Origin: JASHVB01 sp049522565
Lineage (GTDB): Bacteria > Pseudomonadota > Alphaproteobacteria > Acetobacterales > Acetobacteraceae
Direction: 5' to 3'
Assembly (NCBI GenBank): GCA_049522565.1
Contig: JBEKNT010000184.1
Location: 1-12,356 of the forward strand
DNA: 12,356 bases
Shown: piece after piece, positions 1 through 7,273 of the stretch
How positions within the stretch are numbered: the stretch's first letter is position 1
Layout of the letters: each line of letters begins with the position of its first letter
Program-made: the position numbers and the translations under genes
The notes under the pieces: generated by a model
Database searches by the model: none
The model's input: only the letters and a program-made list of their open reading frames with translations
What the model was told of the DNA's origin: nothing

Positions 1-9
1 TGAAGGGTC

Positions 10-82
10 CCAAGGGCTCCGCCCTTGGCGGGGCTCCAAGGGGCAGCGCCCCTTGGTGGGGTTCCAGGGGCAAAGCCCCTGG
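10..82. repeat. Three tandem perfect hairpins upstream of mrdA
   Basis: Three perfect GC-rich hairpins stand in a row, each with a 3-nt loop. Positions 10-28 have an 8-bp stem CCAAGGGC with loop TCC. Positions 36-56 have a 9-bp stem CCAAGGGGC with loop AGC. Positions 64-82 have an 8-bp stem CCAGGGGC with loop AAA. The units repeat every 26-28 nt with similar GGGG(C/T)TCC linkers, so they look like copies of one palindromic element whose arms diverged while staying paired. The array fills the space up to the mrdA start, and its read-through in the mrdA frame is low-complexity. It could be a REP-like element, an mRNA stabiliser or an attenuator; which one cannot be decided here. Confidence 0.8.
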
Positions 83-102
83 CCTTTCCTGCGGGCGGCA
101 CC

Positions 103-1968
103 ATGCGGCGTGACACGCGCCGCACCGGGGTCTTCACCCGCCGCGCCCTGCTGCTGATGGGCGGCCAGGCGGCGTTGCTGGGCGGCCTGGGCGTGCGGCT
201 CTACCAGGTGCAGGTGGCCGAGGCCGCCCGCTACCGGACCCTGTCCGACGAGAACCGCATCAGCGCCCGCATGATCGCGCCGCCGCGCGGCCGCATCCTG
301 GACCGCTTCGGCGTCGTCGTCGCCGGCAACCAGACCAACTGGCGCGCCGTGCTGGTGGCGGAGCAAACCAACGACGTCGAGGCCACGCTCGACGCGTTCT
401 CGCAGATCCTGCCGCTGGCCGATCACGAGCGGGCACGCATCATGCGCGAGGTGCATCGCCACCGCCGCTTCATTCCGGTGATGGTGCGCGAGTTCCTCAC
501 CTGGGATGACATGGCGCGCATCGAGGTGAACGCGCCGGACCTGCCCGGCATCGTGGTGGATGCCGGCACCACCCGCATGTATCCGTTCGCCGAACATCTC
601 GCTCATTTGATCGGGTATGTCGCGCCGCCAACCGAGGCCGACGTCGCCGACGACCCGTTGCTGTCGCTGCCCGGCATTCGCATCGGCCGCGCCGGGCTGG
701 AAAGATACCACGACATGGCACTGCGCGGCCGTGCCGGCTCGGTGCAGCTCGAAGTGAACGCGCTCGGACGGGTCATCCGCGAGCTCGACCGCGAGGAGGG
801 CGAGCAAGGCGACGAGGTCGGGCTGACCATCGATGCCGGCCTGCAACAGGCCGTGCTGGGCCATCTCGGCGACGAGAGCGCCAGTGCCGTGGTGCTGGAC
901 TGCCGCAACGGCGAAGTGCTGGCGATGGCCACCACCCCGTCATTCGATCCCAACCTGTTCAATTCGGGCGTGCCGCAGGCGCAATGGGCCGAGTGGAGCG
1001 CCGACAAGCGCGCCCCGCTGATCAACAAGGCGACGCACGGGTTGTACGCCCCGGGATCGACCTTCAAGATGGCGGTGGCGGTCGCCGCGCTGGAGGCACG
1101 GACGCTGTCGCCCTCCGACCGGATCGAGTGCCCTGGCTACCTCGACCTTGGCGACGCGCGGTTCCATTGCTGGCGCAAAGGCGGCCACGGCATGCTCGAT
1201 CTGCGCGGCGGCCTGAAGAACAGTTGCGACGTGTTCTTCTACGAGGTGGCGCGCCGCACCGGCATCGACCGCATCGCGGCGATGGCGAACCGGTTCGGCC
1301 TGGGCACCGAGCTGGAGATCGACCTGCCGACCCAGCGCACCGGCCTGATCCCCACGCGCGAATGGCGCATCGCCCAGGGCCATCCGTGGAACCTCGGCGA
1401 CACCATCGTCAGTGGCATCGGCCAGGGCTACATCCAGGTGACGCCGTTGCAGCTCGCGACCTATGTCGCGCGGGTGGCCACCGGGCGGGCGATCCAGCCG
1501 CACCTCACGCGCAAGCTGGCCGGCGCGGCGCAGCCGGGCGCCGATGCGTTGGACTGGCCGCTGATGCAAATTGCCGATCGTTCGCTGAACCAGGTGCGCG
1601 ACGGGATGTGGGCGGTGGTGAATGAGCAGGGGGGGACGGCGCCGCTGGCGAAGCTGGCGGATCCAAGATGGCAGTTGGCCGGCAAGACCGGCTCGGCCCA
1701 GGTGCGCCGCGTGTCGCGCGAGCAACGCGAGAACACCAACTTCGATTCCGCCAAGCTGCCGTGGGAGTTCCGTCCGCACGCCCTGTTCGTCGCCTATGCG
1801 CCGTTCGACGCGCCGCGCTACGCGGTGTCGGTGGTGGTGGAGCATGGCAACGCCGGTGCCCAGATGGCGGGCCCCATCGCCCGCGACATCATGACCGACA
1901 CGCTGCAACGCGACCCGGCGAACCGCACCGAGCCGCCGCCGCAACAGGTGGCGGAGAAGGCCGGATGA
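103..1968 (+). CDS. mrdA: Penicillin-binding protein 2 (peptidoglycan D,D-transpeptidase MrdA)
   Basis: This is the class B penicillin-binding protein that cross-links peptidoglycan during cell elongation, working with RodA at the inner membrane. The product has 621 residues, normal for PBP2. A single N-terminal membrane anchor lies at about residues 13-35. A pedestal/dimerization domain follows (PPRGRILDRFG near 65). The transpeptidase domain carries the catalytic S319-T-F-K322 motif, the second motif S374-C-D and the third motif K528-T-G-S, so all catalytic motifs are intact. The ATG at 103 is chosen because it directly precedes the basic start and membrane anchor. An in-frame ATG at 25 would only translate the upstream hairpin repeats. 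No strong Shine-Dalgarno is visible. rodA follows after 130 nt on the same strand, the usual arrangement. An upstream mre gene is expected but lies outside the window. Confidence 0.96.
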   Translation: MRRDTRRTGVFTRRALLLMGGQAALLGGLGVRLYQVQVAEAARYRTLSDENRISARMIAPPRGRILDRFGVVVAGNQTNWRAVLVAEQTNDVEATLDAFSQILPLADHERARIMREVHRHRRFIPVMVREFLTWDDMARIEVNAPDLPGIVVDAGTTRMYPFAEHLAHLIGYVAPPTEADVADDPLLSLPGIRIGRAGLERYHDMALRGRAGSVQLEVNALGRVIRELDREEGEQGDEVGLTIDAGLQQAVLGHLGDESASAVVLDCRNGEVLAMATTPSFDPNLFNSGVPQAQWAEWSADKRAPLINKATHGLYAPGSTFKMAVAVAALEARTLSPSDRIECPGYLDLGDARFHCWRKGGHGMLDLRGGLKNSCDVFFYEVARRTGIDRIAAMANRFGLGTELEIDLPTQRTGLIPTREWRIAQGHPWNLGDTIVSGIGQGYIQVTPLQLATYVARVATGRAIQPHLTRKLAGAAQPGADALDWPLMQIADRSLNQVRDGMWAVVNEQGGTAPLAKLADPRWQLAGKTGSAQVRRVSREQRENTNFDSAKLPWEFRPHALFVAYAPFDAPRYAVSVVVEHGNAGAQMAGPIARDIMTDTLQRDPANRTEPPPQQVAEKAG

Positions 1969-1982
1969 TGCGGACAGCCATA

Positions 1983-2027
1983 TCCTCCCCCTCCACTTGT
2001 GGGAGGGGGTTGGGGGGAGGGGGAGGA
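1983..2027. repeat. Pyrimidine/purine-mirror inverted repeat between mrdA and rodA
   Basis: A perfect 12-bp inverted repeat TCCTCCCCCTCC (1983-1994) / GGAGGGGGAGGA (2016-2027) flanks a 21-nt spacer. The left arm can instead pair with GTGGGAGGGG at about 1999-2008, giving a shorter hairpin with a TTGT-type loop and one bulge. The two structures are mutually exclusive. The 130-nt mrdA-rodA gap is otherwise featureless. The sequence resembles dispersed intergenic palindromes seen in many alphaproteobacteria (recalled from general knowledge, not searched). No T tract follows, so it is not a classical terminator, and it sits inside an operon. Confidence 0.7.
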
Positions 2028-2098
2028 CTCAGCCCCGCACGACTACTGACCGTGACGGGGCCTGTCCCGGGCACCGCCGCACCAGCGAGAAACATCCG

Positions 2099-3244
2099 AT
2101 GATGGACCGCCGCCTGCTGCGCGAGACGTCGTTCGGCCTGACCGCCAAACTCTGGCAGATCAACTGGCTCTACGTCCTGTTGCTGTGCGCCCTCGCCGGG
2201 GTCGGCTACACCGCGCTCTACAGCGCCGCCGGTGGCTCACCGGAGCCGTACGCCGACCGGCACGTGATGCGGTTCGCCGCCGGCCTTGTGCTGATGATCG
2301 GCATCGCCCTCGTGGACATCCGCATTATCCAGAAGCTGGCCTGGCCCGCCTACGCGGTCTGCCTCGGGCTGCTGGTCGTGGTGGCGCGCTACGGCCATGT
2401 CGGCAAGGGCGCCCAGCGCTGGATCGAACTCGGCGGGTTGCAGCTCCAGCCCTCGGAATTGATGAAGATTGCCTTGGTGCTGGCATTGGCCTCGTGGTTT
2501 CACCGCGCCTCCTGGGAGCGGATCGGCAACCCGCTGTTCCTGATTCCGCCGGCGATCGCGGTGCTGATCCCGGTCGGCCTGATCCTGAAGGAGCCCAACC
2601 TCGGCACCGCGATGATCACCGCATTGCTGGGTGGCGCGATGTTCCTGGCCGCCGGCGTGCGGTGGTGGAAATTCGTGCTGGTTGCGCTGCCGGTGCCGCT
2701 GATCGTGCGCTTCGCCTACGCGCATCTGCACGACTACCAGCGGGCGCGGATCGACACGTTCCTGAACCCGCAAAGCGATCCGCTCGGCGCCGGCTACAAC
2801 ATCATCCAGTCGAAGATCGCGCTCGGCTCCGGCGGCATGTGGGGCAAGGGGTTCCTGCAAGGCACCCAGGGGCATCTGGATTTTCTGCCGGAGAAGCAGA
2901 CCGACTTCATCTTCACCATGATCGGCGAGGAGTTCGGCCTGGTGGGCGGCTTGGCGGTGATGGGATTGCTGGCGCTGATCGTGTTCGGCGGCATGCTGAT
3001 CGCGCTGCGTTGCCGCAACCAGTTCGGCCGGCTGGTGGCGCTGGGCATCGCGGTCAATTTCTTCCTCTACGTGTTCGTCAACATCGCCATGGTGATGGGC
3101 GTCATCCCGGTGGGCGGCGTGCCGCTGCCGCTGGTGTCGCATGGCGGCTCGGCGATGATCACGGTGATGGTGGGTTTCGGTGTGCTGATGTCGGTGCACG
3201 TGCACCGCGACGTGGAGTTCAGCGCCGCCGACGAGCGCCGCTGA
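2099..3244 (+). CDS. rodA: SEDS-family peptidoglycan glycosyltransferase RodA
   Basis: RodA polymerizes lipid II into glycan strands for cell elongation, in complex with PBP2. The product is a 381-residue polytopic membrane protein with about ten hydrophobic segments, normal for the family. Family signatures visible in order are GAQRWIELGG (from residue 104), QPSELMKI, KEPNLGTAMI, the loop DYQRARIDTFLNP, GYNIIQSKIALGSGG, LPEKQTDFIFTMIGEEFG and PLPLVSHGGSAM. D269 in TDFIF corresponds to the catalytic aspartate of the family. Two adjacent ATG codons (2099 and 2102) are possible starts; a weak GAGAAA precedes them. The open frame extends upstream to 1997, but that part translates the intergenic repeat and is not RodA-like. 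A DUF3293 gene begins 10 nt after the stop, suggesting one transcript with mrdA. Confidence 0.96.
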   Translation: MMDRRLLRETSFGLTAKLWQINWLYVLLLCALAGVGYTALYSAAGGSPEPYADRHVMRFAAGLVLMIGIALVDIRIIQKLAWPAYAVCLGLLVVVARYGHVGKGAQRWIELGGLQLQPSELMKIALVLALASWFHRASWERIGNPLFLIPPAIAVLIPVGLILKEPNLGTAMITALLGGAMFLAAGVRWWKFVLVALPVPLIVRFAYAHLHDYQRARIDTFLNPQSDPLGAGYNIIQSKIALGSGGMWGKGFLQGTQGHLDFLPEKQTDFIFTMIGEEFGLVGGLAVMGLLALIVFGGMLIALRCRNQFGRLVALGIAVNFFLYVFVNIAMVMGVIPVGGVPLPLVSHGGSAMITVMVGFGVLMSVHVHRDVEFSAADERR

Positions 3245-3253
3245 AGCCGCGGC

Positions 3254-3751
3254 GTGGCGGCGGATTGTCCCAGCGTGGTCCCCGGGCCCCGGGCCGGCAC
3301 GGTGAGTCCCCGGCTGCTGCGCGCCTATCGCGCAACCGGCTACGTGGTTGATGGCGTGGTGGTGCGGATCGGCCGCCGCTCCCCGGCGATGGATGCGTTG
3401 CTGCACCGGATCGGCGCGCCGTCCGGCGTGTTCGTCACCGCCTGGAATCCGCTGTCGCGTGCCATGCCGACGGGTTGGAACCGCCGCATGCAGCGATGCC
3501 TGAGCGAGCGTCTGCGACGCTACGCCAGTCTGCCCGCCGACGGATCGCTGCGCCGCTGGCACGAGGCGCACCTGCTGGTGGCGGCCGATCCACGCCCGGT
3601 GGTACGGCTGGCACGTCTGTTCCGGCAGCGCGGCGTGGTGCTGGTGGCGCCGCGCCATGCGGCGCGACTGGTGTTGCTGGATTGGGGCGAGGGCCGCTCG
3701 GCGCCGGAGCCGGCGTGCCGCCCCTTGATAACAGCGTCCTGGTCGCGCTGA
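3254..3751 (+). CDS. DUF3293 domain-containing protein
   Basis: This is a small protein of unknown function, about 165 residues. The DUF3293 assignment rests on YRATGY (25-30), the conserved-looking TAWNPLS (62-68), a helix RRMQRCLSERLRRY and a strand-rich end WHEAHLLVAAD ... GVVLVAPRHAARLVLLD. It starts with GTG only 10 nt after rodA, so translation is probably coupled to rodA. A second in-frame GTG at 3302, just before the first recognisable residues, is an equally plausible start. After about residue 143 the tail (WGEGRSAPEPACRP...) no longer looks like the family and overlaps the start of a PIN-toxin remnant in another frame. The native 3' end may therefore have been replaced by a rearrangement. 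The function is not known, and its place next to cell-wall genes does not prove a cell-wall role. Confidence 0.75.
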   Translation: MAADCPSVVPGPRAGTVSPRLLRAYRATGYVVDGVVVRIGRRSPAMDALLHRIGAPSGVFVTAWNPLSRAMPTGWNRRMQRCLSERLRRYASLPADGSLRRWHEAHLLVAADPRPVVRLARLFRQRGVVLVAPRHAARLVLLDWGEGRSAPEPACRPLITASWSR

Positions 3752-3852
3752 TCCTCAACGATCTGTTCACCGACCGCGCGAAGGCGTTCCGGCCAGTGGA
3801 AAAGCCGGCGCTGACTAGCGTCAATACCACGCGTCATCCCGCATGCGGCTGA
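3715..3852 (+). pseudogene. Truncated PIN-domain (VapC-like) toxin N-terminus
   Basis: Reading from GTG 3715, the peptide begins VPPLDNSVLVALILNDLF and continues TDRAKAF. This matches the usual first strand and helix of VapC-type PIN nucleases: a hydrophobic strand, the first catalytic Asp, then [NA]S and an alternating hydrophobic stretch ending in ND or DE. Likeness stops at about 3785, and the frame closes at 3852 after unrelated residues. The remaining acidic active-site residues and most of the roughly 130-residue domain are missing, so no active nuclease can be made. It lies on the strand opposite to the neighbouring antitoxin, whereas Phd/PIN pairs normally run in the same direction with antitoxin first. 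It is therefore best read as a rearrangement scar. Only about 20 residues support the call. Confidence 0.45.
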
Positions 3853-4072
3853 CTTCCGTGCCGGCGTCGAGCTTCGCTGGTCTCCTGCCAACCCGGTGCG
3901 CATCGAGCCAATCCAGATCGGCCTGGGTGACGCGGTGGGGCGGCGGGGATACCGGCTTCAGTTCGACCACCGGACGACCGTGCCGGGTGATCACCACCGA
4001 CTCGCCGGCAAGCGCGCGGTCGATCAATTGCGGCAGATGGTTCCTGGCGCCGGCGACGCTGTGGGTGCCCAT
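3821..4072 (-). CDS. Phd/YefM-type (prevent-host-death) antitoxin
   Basis: This is an 83-residue antitoxin of a type II toxin-antitoxin pair. Such proteins bind operator DNA through an N-terminal fold and neutralize the toxin with a C-terminal tail. Visible features are the N-terminal AGARNHLPQLIDRALAGES, then VVITRHGRPVVELKPV, the hallmark of the Phd/YefM fold. The tail ends DAGTEVSRMRDDAWY, typical of antitoxins paired with PIN toxins. Length is normal and the gene looks intact. The cognate toxin should begin immediately beyond the stop on the same strand (below 3821), but no PIN frame exists there on the - strand. Instead an inverted PIN fragment lies on the other strand. It is an orphan antitoxin, whose targets could be other toxins or only its own operator. 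Confidence 0.85.
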   Translation of the reverse strand: MGTHSVAGARNHLPQLIDRALAGESVVITRHGRPVVELKPVSPPPHRVTQADLDWLDAHRVGRRPAKLDAGTEVSRMRDDAWY

Positions 4073-4080
4073 ACGGAAGA

Positions 4081-4100
4081 TATGGCCATAGGTTGGCTAT
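4081..4100. promoter_or_regulatory. Candidate operator palindromes upstream of the antitoxin
   Basis: A perfect 10-bp palindrome TATGGCCATA (4081-4090) is followed by an interrupted one, ATAG-GTTGG-CTAT (4088-4100). Both lie within 30 nt upstream of the antitoxin ATG in an AT-richer island. Phd/YefM proteins bind tandem palindromes close to their own start codon, so an autoregulatory operator is plausible. The half-sites are short and there is no independent evidence of binding. Confidence 0.3.
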
Positions 4101-4199
4101 TTCTATCAGGACGCGCCGGCCCGGCGCAGCGCTCTGCATAGCGGACGGTTGTCGCGCATCGGCGCTACGGCTCGGCGCCGGTTCAACGCCCCGTGATCA

Positions 4200-4231
4200 A
4201 CTTCCGTTGCGGATGTGCCGAAATCGGAAGT
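4200..4231. other. 7-bp inverted repeat in the 4073-4335 intergenic region
   Basis: ACTTCCG (4200-4206) and CGGAAGT (4225-4231) form a perfect inverted repeat around an 18-nt spacer, about 105 nt upstream of the DHp-only gene. It could be a regulator site or a weak hairpin. The rest of 4073-4335 holds no gene I can support. Confidence 0.3.
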
Positions 4232-4324
4232 CGCCGCGTATACCACGAGCCCGGGCGGGCAAGTCTGGCTGCGGGTCGAGCAAGCATCGCCGGCACCGTC
4301 GCGTGGCCAACGGACTGCGGCGTT

Positions 4325-4330
4325 GGAGGG
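4325..4330 (+). promoter_or_regulatory. Ribosome binding site fixing the start at 4336
   Basis: GGAGGG ends 5 nt before ATG 4336. It is among the strongest Shine-Dalgarno sequences in the window. It argues for the short 89-residue product and against an in-frame ATG at 4093, which has no such signal. Confidence 0.7.
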
Positions 4331-4335
4331 AACCA

Positions 4336-4605
4336 ATGGTGGACGCAGCGCAAGCACGCGTGGAGGAACTCGAGCGGCTGGTCTCCGAGCTGCGCCATGA
4401 CCTGCGCGGCGCCATAAGTCCCGCGGTGCTGATCGCGGATCGGCTGCGACAGAGCAGTGACCCGTCGGTGCAACGATCGGGCAAGACGATCGGCATTGTG
4501 GTTGAGCGCGTGCTGGCGGTGCTGGAAGCGACCTGCCAGGTGGTCCCGCCGAGCGGCCTTGGGCAGGCGGGGCCGGTCATCGGCGCCGGCGGCGCGCGGC
4601 GATGA
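4336..4605 (+). CDS. Stand-alone HisKA/DHp-like helical protein
   Basis: The product has 89 residues. Residues 1-67 form two predicted helices. The first contains ELRHDLRGAISPAVLIADRL with H21 in an H-D-L-R setting like the H-box of histidine kinases. The second is PSVQRSGKTIGIVVERVLAVLEAT. This is the size and layout of a histidine-kinase dimerization/phosphoacceptor domain, but there is no ATP-binding domain and no sensor. It cannot phosphorylate itself. It could be a phosphotransfer protein, a dimer-exchange partner or an inhibitor of a kinase. It converges with the hybrid kinase, with only 15 nt between the two stop codons. A gene fragment is the alternative, but the strong GGAGGG and intact codon usage argue for a real gene. 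Its exact role is unknown. Confidence 0.65.
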   Translation: MVDAAQARVEELERLVSELRHDLRGAISPAVLIADRLRQSSDPSVQRSGKTIGIVVERVLAVLEATCQVVPPSGLGQAGPVIGAGGARR

Positions 4606-4620
4606 GGTCAGGGCGGGCGG

Positions 4621-7260
4621 CTACGGTTCGTCCAGCACGCCGCGGATCTTCGCCGCCAGCGCGGAGAACGTGAACGGCTTGGTGATCAGGTGCACCCCGG
4701 GATCGAGCCGGCCATGGTGCACGATCGCATTTCTGGCATAGCCGCTGGTGAACAGCACCTTCAGGGCGGGTCGCCGCCGCAGCGCCTCGTCGGCCAGTTG
4801 CCGGCCGTTCATGCCGCCCGGCAAACCGACATCGGTGAACAGCAGGGTGATGTCGCGGTGCGCGTCGATCAGCCGCAAGGCGGTGGGACCGTCCGGCGCA
4901 TCGCGCACGCCGTAGCCAAGTTCACGCAGCATTTCGACCGAATAGAGCCGCACGTCGGCCTGGTCCTCGACCACCAGGACGGTTTCGCCGTTGCCGAATG
5001 GGATCGGTGCGGCTGACGGCAGCTCTTCCGCCGCAGCGTCCGGGGAACGCAGCCGCGGCAGGTAGATCTTGACGGTCGTTCCGCAACCGATCTCGCTGTA
5101 GATCCTGACATGGCCGCCTGACTGCTTCACGAAACCATAGACCTGCGACAGGCCCAGGCCGGTGCCCTGTCCCACGTCCTTGGTGGTAAAGAACGGGTCG
5201 AACGCCTTGGCTGCCACGTCCTCGGTCATGCCAATCCCGGTGTCGCTGACGAAGATCCCGACATACTGGCCGGGCACCAACTCCGCGGTGGCGGCGTAAG
5301 CCTCGTCGAGATAGACATTGGCCGCTTCGATGGTGAGCCTGCCGCCGTCGGGCATGGCGTCGCGCGCGTTGACCGCCAGGTTCAGCAGCGAGTTCTCAAG
5401 CTGGTTGGCGTCGACAAAAACCGGCCAGACGCCGCCGGCGAGCACTGTTTCGATCGAGATGTTCTCCGGCAGCGCCCGGCGCAGCATGTCCGACATGCCG
5501 GTTATCAGCGAATTGACCAGGACGGATTTCGGTTCGAGCGGCTGGCGGCGGGAGAACGCCAGCAACTGATGGGTGAGCACCGCCGCACGTGACGCCGCGC
5601 GCATCGCCGCGTTGACCAGCCGTTGCAACGGCTGGTCGTCGCGCTCCACCAGGCGCCGTTGCAGGGTTTCCAGGTTGCCGCCGATCACGGTCAGCAGGTT
5701 GTTGAAGTCGTGCGCGACGCCGCCGGTAAGCTGGCCGATCGCCTCCATCTTCTGCGCCTGGCGCAGACGCTCCTCCGCGGCGCGCTGCTCGGTCATGTCG
5801 CGGGTTACCTTGGCAAAGCCCAGCAACTGCCCGAGCGGATCGCGGATCGCATGCATGGCGACACTGGCCCAGAACCGGCTGCCGTCCTTGCGGACGCGCC
5901 ATCCCTCGCCCTCGTATCGTCCGGTCAGCGCCGCGCCGGCGATGACCTGCGCGGGAATCCCGCTACGCCGGTCTTCCTCGGTATAGAAGCGCGAGAAGTG
6001 CTGACCGATGATTTCCGCCTCGGCATAACCCTTGAGTCGTTCCGCACCCGGATTCCACTTCACGACGTGGCCGGTTGGATCGAGCATGTAAATGGCATAA
6101 TCGGTCACCGCTTCGACCAGTAGCCGGAAGCCGCGCTCGCTCTCGCGCAACTGGCCGAAGCTTGCCTCCAGTTGCTGCGCGCGTTCGCTGACGCGCTGTT
6201 CCAGCGTGTCGTTCAGCGCTTGCAGCGCCTGTTCGGTGCGCTTCCGCGCGGCGATCTCCTGCCGGCTGTTATGGTAGAGGCGCGCGTTGTCGATCGCCAC
6301 CGCGGCCTGCGCGGCGATTCCGGTGATCAGCCGTTCGGCGCGATCGGAGAACACGCCCGGTTCCGCATGGCCAAAGAACAGGCCGCCGAGCACTTCGCCC
6401 GAACGCGAGATGACGGGAACCGCGAGGTAGCTGCGCACCGGCAGATGCCCCTTGGGCATGCCGTAATGCGGCGCAGTCCGGCCGTAACGGGGATCTGCCA
6501 GAATGTCACCGGAACGAACCGGCCCCTCGCCGCGAAACGTCGGATCGAAAACCGCGGTGTTGCGCGGCATCGGGAAGCCGGCGAAAGCCTCACGCGAGAC
6601 GCCCGACAGGGCGTAGAGCGCGTACGAGTCGCCCGAGGTGCCGTTCAGGTTATAGAAGAACGCACCGAACTGCGCTTCGGTGATCGCGACACCCGCATCG
6701 GTGACCGTCTGTACCAGGCGTTCCAGATCGAGCTCCGCGGCGAGCGCGATGCCGGTGCGGTTGAGGATCTCCAGCGTGCGTGCTTCATCGTGCACCTCGG
6801 CAACGCGCGCTTCGAGCGTCTCGGCGAGCGCAAGCAAGCGGACTTCCAATGTCTTGCGCTCGGTGATGTCGTAACAGGCGCCGCGCAGCCAGCGCACCCG
6901 GTCGTTGCTGTCCCGGACGGTCTGTCCCTTGATGGTAAGCCAGTGCACCCCGCCGTCCGGATGCCTGACGCGCACCTCGACGTTGCAGCTACCGGTGTCC
7001 CCGGCCGTCTCCATCGCCGCCCGCAACTTCAGCCGGTCGTCAACGAAAATCGCCTGCTCCCAGCTAGCGAATTCCTCGGTTGTCATTGCCGGATCGCAGC
7101 CGAAAAGCACGGCGACCTGCGGCGTCGTCACCCAGCGATTCGCTGACAGGTCGAATTCGAACGCGCCAATGCCGGTGCTGGCCTCGGCCAGGCGCAGTTG
7201 CTCTTCGGACAGACGACCGCGCGATGCCGTACCCGCCTCGTCCTGCCGCGACTGGCTCAT
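4621..7260 (-). CDS. Cytoplasmic PAS-GAF-PAS hybrid sensor histidine kinase with receiver domain
   Basis: This is an 879-residue sensor kinase without membrane segments or signal peptide, so it senses an internal or diffusible signal. Domains in order: PAS with a PAC-type end (about 22-137, ending ACYDITERKTLE), GAF (about 160-330), coiled coil (335-372), second PAS (about 375-492, ending TRDMTEQRAAEERL), HisKA with phospho-acceptor H517 in GGVAHDFNNLL, and HATPase with N-box NLAVNARD (627-634), D673-T-G-I-G and G-T-G-L-G-L (699-704). A C-terminal receiver has acidic pocket E765/D766, phospho-acceptor D810 and K861. All catalytic residues are present. No output domain exists, so a separate regulator must act downstream. 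The ATG is 13 nt after the MetE-like stop, with a poor Shine-Dalgarno, suggesting co-transcription and coupled translation. The ligand is unknown. Confidence 0.93.
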   Translation of the reverse strand: MSQSRQDEAGTASRGRLSEEQLRLAEASTGIGAFEFDLSANRWVTTPQVAVLFGCDPAMTTEEFASWEQAIFVDDRLKLRAAMETAGDTGSCNVEVRVRHPDGGVHWLTIKGQTVRDSNDRVRWLRGACYDITERKTLEVRLLALAETLEARVAEVHDEARTLEILNRTGIALAAELDLERLVQTVTDAGVAITEAQFGAFFYNLNGTSGDSYALYALSGVSREAFAGFPMPRNTAVFDPTFRGEGPVRSGDILADPRYGRTAPHYGMPKGHLPVRSYLAVPVISRSGEVLGGLFFGHAEPGVFSDRAERLITGIAAQAAVAIDNARLYHNSRQEIAARKRTEQALQALNDTLEQRVSERAQQLEASFGQLRESERGFRLLVEAVTDYAIYMLDPTGHVVKWNPGAERLKGYAEAEIIGQHFSRFYTEEDRRSGIPAQVIAGAALTGRYEGEGWRVRKDGSRFWASVAMHAIRDPLGQLLGFAKVTRDMTEQRAAEERLRQAQKMEAIGQLTGGVAHDFNNLLTVIGGNLETLQRRLVERDDQPLQRLVNAAMRAASRAAVLTHQLLAFSRRQPLEPKSVLVNSLITGMSDMLRRALPENISIETVLAGGVWPVFVDANQLENSLLNLAVNARDAMPDGGRLTIEAANVYLDEAYAATAELVPGQYVGIFVSDTGIGMTEDVAAKAFDPFFTTKDVGQGTGLGLSQVYGFVKQSGGHVRIYSEIGCGTTVKIYLPRLRSPDAAAEELPSAAPIPFGNGETVLVVEDQADVRLYSVEMLRELGYGVRDAPDGPTALRLIDAHRDITLLFTDVGLPGGMNGRQLADEALRRRPALKVLFTSGYARNAIVHHGRLDPGVHLITKPFTFSALAAKIRGVLDEP

Positions 7261-7262
7261 CC

Positions 7263-7272
7263 CGGGCGCCCG
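7263..7272. other. 10-bp perfect palindrome in the MetE-like/kinase junction
   Basis: CGGGCGCCCG occupies nearly all of the 13 nt between the MetE-like stop and the kinase ATG, where a Shine-Dalgarno would be expected. It may only reflect GC-rich sequence, or it may lower kinase translation relative to the upstream gene. Confidence 0.35.
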
Positions 7273-7273
7273 A

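Noticed and set aside
25..102. Upstream extension of mrdA to an ATG at 25
   Set aside because: It would translate the hairpin array into a low-complexity peptide ahead of the normal cytoplasmic tail and membrane anchor.
940..1944. 334-codon open frame antisense to mrdA
   Set aside because: Arg/His/Ala-rich shadow of the strongly supported PBP2 gene.
2237..3658. 473-codon open frame antisense to rodA
   Set aside because: It is rich in His/Gln/Arg with no family features. Its length is explained by GC-rich codon bias of rodA on the other strand.
4093..4335. Longer start for the DHp-only protein
   Set aside because: No Shine-Dalgarno at 4093 and no recognisable sequence before residue 1 of the short form, whereas GGAGGG precedes ATG 4336.
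4215..4400. Short + strand frame MPKSEVAAYTTSPGGQVWL...
   Set aside because: Its first half has plausible codon use, but it runs into the DHp gene in another frame and has no ribosome binding site or family likeness.
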